Assembly (NCBI GenBank): GCA_020028115.1
Contig: JAHWYA010000050.1
Span: 1-8,481 of the forward strand
Direction: 5' to 3'
Source of the DNA: Anaeromyxobacter sp.
Lineage (GTDB): Bacteria; Myxococcota; Myxococcia; Myxococcales; Anaeromyxobacteraceae
DNA length: 8,481 bases
This document shows positions 6,165 to 8,481 of this stretch, one piece after another; the first letter of the stretch is position 1; each line of letters starts with the position of its first letter. A program made the position numbers and the translations under genes. The notes under the pieces are model-generated. The model had not been told where the DNA came from, searched no databases, and saw nothing but the letters and a program-made list of their open reading frames with translations.

Positions 6165-7534
6165 CGCTCCCCCTCCCCGGCCGCCGGGCCGAACGCCTCG
6201 CCGCGGTAGGCGCGCGCGAGGATGGTGACGGGGTGCAGCGGACGGCGCCCCGCGTGCTGCTCGAACTGGATGGCGGCGAGCGGGCAGTCCGTCGCCCAGG
6301 TCTCCGCCTCGGCGCCGCGCATCCCGTCGAAGGCCTTCTGCCCGATCCGCCGCGAGGGCTCGAACCCCTCCACGGTCATCGCGAACGTCCCGTCGTGGCC
6401 GCAGCACTCCATCACGGTCGCCGCCACGGTGACGCCCGGGATCTTGCGCAGGAGGTCGCGGCCCTTGAACCCGATGCCCTGCGCTCGCAGGTGGCAGGGC
6501 GCGTGGTAGGCGATCTTGCCGCCCGGCGGCGAGGACCTGAAGTCGAGCGAGAAGCGCGCCTCGTTCCGGATCGACCAGAGGTACTCGGAGACGTCCATCA
6601 CCACGGGCGCGAGCCGCTGGGCGCGCGCGCGGTCGAGCCCGTCGAGGAGGTGCGGCCACTCCCGCCGCATCATCATCGAGCAGGTCGGGTTCACGACGAG
6701 GACCTTCGCGCCCTTCTCGACGTACGGCAGCAGCAGGTCGAGGTCGCGCCGCGCCTGCGCGCGCACCGCCTCGAGATCGCCCTGCTCCCACGCCGGCATC
6801 CCGCAGCAGACGAGGCCGCGCACGACGCGGGCGTCCACGCCGTTCTTGCGCAGCACGAACAGCGCGTCCTGCCCGATCCCGGGCTCGTTGTGCTGCACGA
6901 AGCAGGTCTGGAAGAGGACCACCTCGCCGCCCGGCTCCGGCCGGACGTGGCCGTTCCGCTGCGCCCACGCGTCGAACGGCTCGGCGGCGAAGTCCGGGAG
7001 CTGCTTGTCGCGGTGGACGCCGACCGTCTTCTCCATCAGGACCCGGAGCGGGCGCGATCGGTTCGCGAGGTTCGCCATCCCGAGCGAGAGGCGCGCGAGC
7101 TTGCCGGCGGTGTCGGGATCGTTGAGGACGCGCTGCCGGAGCGTCTTCGGGCGGCCGCGCGCGTGCACGCCGCGGTAGCGGTGGACGAGCTTCGGGAAGT
7201 CGAGCTGGAACTCGTGCCCGTCGCGCGGGGTATACGGGCACTGCACCTCGCAGAGCTTGCACTGGAAGCACGCATCCATCACGCGCGCGACGTCGCCGGG
7301 GCCGAGCCCGTGCACGTCGCCGTCGTACTTCTCGTCGAGGAGCTCGAACAGCCGCGGGAAGCTGTCGCAGTACTTGAAGCACATCCGGCAGCCGTGACAG
7401 ATCTCGAACGCCCGCCGGAGCTCGCCCTCGAGCGCGGCCGGCTCCCAGTACCGCGCGTCCGCCGGGTCGTACGAGAGCCCCGGCGTCGGGTGATAGGAGA
7501 TCCGCGTCGCGGAAGGATTCTCGGTGGTGCTCAT
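6161..7534 (-). CDS. Fe-S protein, two [4Fe-4S] motifs plus two CCG domains
   Basis: This 457-residue electron-transfer protein resembles GlpC and heterodisulfide reductase subunits. Two ferredoxin-type motifs lie near the N-terminus: C46-x2-C49-x2-C52-x3-C56 and C89-x2-C92-x2-C95-x3-C99-P. Two cysteine-rich CCG domains follow: C211, C243-C244-G and C285; then C347, C377-C378-G and C417. No membrane segment or flavin domain is visible, so it probably passes electrons between soluble or peripheral partners. ATG 7534 was chosen because GGGGAG lies about 10 bases upstream and the N-terminus MSTTENPSATRI fits the family. The frame stays open up to a GTG at 7654, but that stretch is the palindromic element. 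It follows the rubrerythrin gene by 135 bases and overlaps DUF3501 by 4. Its likely task is to supply electrons for peroxide reduction by rubrerythrin; this is inferred from gene order. Confidence 0.9.
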   Translation of the reverse strand: MSTTENPSATRISYHPTPGLSYDPADARYWEPAALEGELRRAFEICHGCRMCFKYCDSFPRLFELLDEKYDGDVHGLGPGDVARVMDACFQCKLCEVQCPYTPRDGHEFQLDFPKLVHRYRGVHARGRPKTLRQRVLNDPDTAGKLARLSLGMANLANRSRPLRVLMEKTVGVHRDKQLPDFAAEPFDAWAQRNGHVRPEPGGEVVLFQTCFVQHNEPGIGQDALFVLRKNGVDARVVRGLVCCGMPAWEQGDLEAVRAQARRDLDLLLPYVEKGAKVLVVNPTCSMMMRREWPHLLDGLDRARAQRLAPVVMDVSEYLWSIRNEARFSLDFRSSPPGGKIAYHAPCHLRAQGIGFKGRDLLRKIPGVTVAATVMECCGHDGTFAMTVEGFEPSRRIGQKAFDGMRGAEAETWATDCPLAAIQFEQHAGRRPLHPVTILARAYRGEAFGPAAGEGER

Positions 7535-7583
7535 GCGAGGAGTCTCCCCTGGGAGAGCCGGACAGTGAACGGAACATAAGGGC

Positions 7584-7665
7584 GGGGGGCACTCGCTGTC
7601 GCTCGTGCCCCCCGAACCCCCGCTCGCTCCCGGTGGAGCCTCATCCGGCTCCACCTGCGCTCGCG
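7584..7665. repeat. Dispersed palindromic element, copy B, between rubrerythrin and Fe-S genes
   Basis: Two perfect stems: GGGGGGCAC (7584-7592), 12-base loop, GTGCCCCCC (7605-7613); and GGTGGAGCC (7632-7640), loop TCATCC, GGCTCCACC (7647-7655). TGCGCTCGCG (7656-7665) follows. It shares part order, loop and end with copy A at 397-483. It lies 4 bases past the rubrerythrin stop and inside the operon, so it could work as a partial terminator or RNA stabiliser that sets more rubrerythrin than Fe-S protein; that effect is inferred. Confidence 0.7.
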
Positions 7666-7669
7666 CTGG

Positions 7670-8089
7670 TCAGCTGATGGTCTTCAGCATCTTGTCGAAG
7701 CGGCCGGCGTGGGACTTCTCGGCCTTCGCGAGCGTCTCGAACCAGTCCGCGACCTCCGCGAACCCCTCCTCGCGCGCGGTCTTCGCCATGCCCGGGTACA
7801 TGTCGGTGTACTCGTGGGTCTCGCCCGCGATCGACGCCTTCAGGTTCGTGGCGGTGTCGCCGATCGGGAGGCCGGTCGCGGGATCGCCGACCGACTTCAG
7901 GAAGTCGAGGTGGCCGTGGGCGTGCCCGGTCTCGCCCTCCGCCGTCTCGCGGAAGTTCATCGCGACCTCGGGGTAGCCCTCCACGTCCGCGACCTTCGCG
8001 AAGTAGAGGTACCGGCGGTTCGCCTGCGACTCGCCCGCGAAGGCGTCCTTGAGGTTCTTCTCGGTCTTGCTGCCCTTGAGCTGCGCCAT
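7670..8089 (-). CDS. Rubrerythrin, short form without rubredoxin domain
   Basis: Rubrerythrins are cytoplasmic diiron proteins that reduce hydrogen peroxide to water and protect anaerobes and microaerophiles. The 139 residues form only the four-helix ferritin-like domain. The diiron ligands can be placed: E20 (AFAGE), E53 and H56 (EGETGH), E90 and E93 (GETHE), E124 and H127 (AEKSH), with the spacing of Desulfovibrio rubrerythrin. The C-terminal rubredoxin domain (two CxxC) is absent and the protein has no cysteine, so it needs an outside electron donor; the Fe-S protein downstream is the obvious candidate. ATG 8089 has a good ribosome binding site (GAGGAGAG, about 6 bases upstream). The open frame extends to 8326, but that part is upstream DNA with palindromes and low-quality sequence. 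It is the first gene of the operon. The common symbol would be rbr, although classical Rbr carries a rubredoxin tail. Confidence 0.93.
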   Translation of the reverse strand: MAQLKGSKTEKNLKDAFAGESQANRRYLYFAKVADVEGYPEVAMNFRETAEGETGHAHGHLDFLKSVGDPATGLPIGDTATNLKASIAGETHEYTDMYPGMAKTAREEGFAEVADWFETLAKAEKSHAGRFDKMLKTIS

Positions 8090-8184
8090 GTCGTCTCTCC
8101 TCGCCTTCGGTGAATGCCGGTCGCGAGACTTCCACCGGGCCCCTCGGCGCCGGCCGGTCCGCCGTCGCGGTGACGATTGGATAT

Positions 8185-8218
8185 CCCAACGGGCGCCCGT
8201 TTCATCGTCCCCGTTGGG
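8185..8218. promoter_or_regulatory. Overlapping palindromes upstream of rubrerythrin (candidate operator)
   Basis: CCCAACGGG (8185-8193) and CCCGTTGGG (8210-8218) are a perfect 9-bp inverted repeat 16 bases apart. The left arm also takes part in a second perfect palindrome, AACGGGCGCCCGTT (8188-8201). The result is three related half-sites. A further palindrome, GGATATCC (8179-8186), overlaps the left edge and is locally A+T-rich. The cluster lies about 100 bases before the rubrerythrin ATG, where a redox-responsive regulator could bind. It does not look like a Fur or PerR box; the regulator is unknown. I found no convincing sigma-70 promoter in 8090-8322. Confidence 0.45.
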
Positions 8219-8286
8219 TGGCCCTCGTCGGTTGCGAGGCACCGGGAGCGATCGGCCCGCGAGCACGACGAGGAGCGTTCCCGGCC

Positions 8287-8314
8287 GGCCTCGCGCGCGC
8301 AGGTGCCCGAGGCC
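8287..8314 (-). terminator. Inverted repeat after the right-edge partial gene
   Basis: GGCCTCG (8287-8293) and CGAGGCC (8308-8314) form a perfect 7-bp inverted repeat with a 14-base loop, 8 bases past the stop of the partial minus-strand gene. There is no T tract and the loop is long, so this is only a weak terminator candidate. Confidence 0.22.
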
Positions 8315-8322
8315 CCGCCGCA

Positions 8323-8481
8323 TCACCCGGAGTGAGTAGCCCGCGCGCGCCGCCGCTGCGCGCCCGTGGCACCGACCGAGAAGCAGAGCCAGGCCACCAT
8401 CGTGCCGACGTGGCTTTGGGCGGCGATCGCGACGGCGGCGAGCGCGACCGTCCCCGCCAGCGCGAGCGCGGCGTCGCGGGC
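8323..8481 (-). CDS. Unrecognised membrane protein, C-terminal fragment
   Basis: A minus-strand frame is open from the right edge to a TGA at 8323-8325, giving the last 52 residues of a protein. It has two hydrophobic stretches, ALALAGTVALAAVAIAA and GTMVAWLCFSVGATGA, then a basic tail QRRRARATHSG, as in a small integral membrane protein with its C-terminus in the cytoplasm. I recognise no family. The plus strand over the same bases also has an open frame from a GTG at 8366; the two frames share their third codon positions, so G/C bias there cannot decide between them. I prefer the minus strand for its membrane pattern and the lack of a ribosome binding site for the plus frame. Confidence 0.42.
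   Translation of the reverse strand, partial: ARDAALALAGTVALAAVAIAAQSHVGTMVAWLCFSVGATGAQRRRARATHSG

Noticed and set aside
6233..7579. 448-residue plus-strand open frame
   Set aside because: Antisense to the Fe-S gene, whose cysteine motifs prove the minus-strand frame.
7535..7654. N-terminal extension of the Fe-S protein from a GTG at 7654
   Set aside because: The added 40 residues are the translated palindromic element; ATG 7534 has a ribosome binding site and a family-like N-terminus.
7670..7700. Rubrerythrin truncated by a frameshift from a rubredoxin-containing form
   Set aside because: No CxxC pairs can be found in any frame just downstream; short rubrerythrins are a natural type.
8090..8326. 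N-terminal extension of rubrerythrin
   Set aside because: ATG 8089 has a good ribosome binding site and leaves a full-length four-helix domain; the upstream part contains palindromes and no domain.
8366..8481. Plus-strand partial ORF from GTG 8366
   Set aside because: No ribosome binding site; the minus-strand frame over the same bases gives a better membrane protein tail. Not fully excluded.
1..8481. CRISPR array, tRNA or rRNA genes, phage or transposase genes
   Set aside because: No regularly spaced direct repeats, no cloverleaf-like or rRNA sequence, and no integrase or transposase motifs were seen on either strand.

Overview
The window is very GC-rich and its codons end almost always in G or C. 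Together with the gene content (rubrerythrin, a CCG-type Fe-S protein, DUF3501, a CNB-CBS-DUF294 protein), this suggests a myxobacterium-like deltaproteobacterium, perhaps close to Anaeromyxobacter. That placement comes from composition and remembered protein similarity, not from a search. Because of the GC content, long open frames lie antisense to nearly every real gene; I treated them as shadows.

Left part (1-1711): a minus-strand pair, a divergent lgt (prolipoprotein diacylglyceryl transferase) followed after a 24-base gap by a J-domain protein that runs off the left edge. Middle (1712-5273): a plus-strand 602-residue CNB-CBS-DUF294 putative nucleotidyltransferase; a convergent minus-strand EAL-domain c-di-GMP phosphodiesterase; then, divergent from it, a plus-strand DEDDh 3'-5' exonuclease. 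As I recall, DUF294 proteins and this kind of exonuclease are often neighbours, so the EAL gene looks like an insertion into that pair. The convergent gap (3521-3671) is full of GC hairpins.

Right part (5298-8089): an unlisted 43-residue single-membrane-span ORF with a good ribosome binding site, then a minus-strand operon transcribed rubrerythrin -> two-cluster/CCG Fe-S protein -> DUF3501. The last two genes overlap by 4 bases. This looks like a peroxide/redox module in which a rubredoxin-less rubrerythrin is encoded with a possible electron-transfer partner. A cluster of overlapping palindromes lies about 100 bases upstream of it. The right edge holds the tail of an unrecognised, probably membrane, protein.

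The most unusual signal is a dispersed palindromic element of about 85 bases, present twice. One copy (397-483) lies inside the J-domain gene and is translated as a Gly/Ser-rich linker. The other (7584-7665) lies between the rubrerythrin and Fe-S genes. Both have a perfect 9-bp hairpin with the same TCATCC loop; the stems differ at two positions and both changes are compensated.
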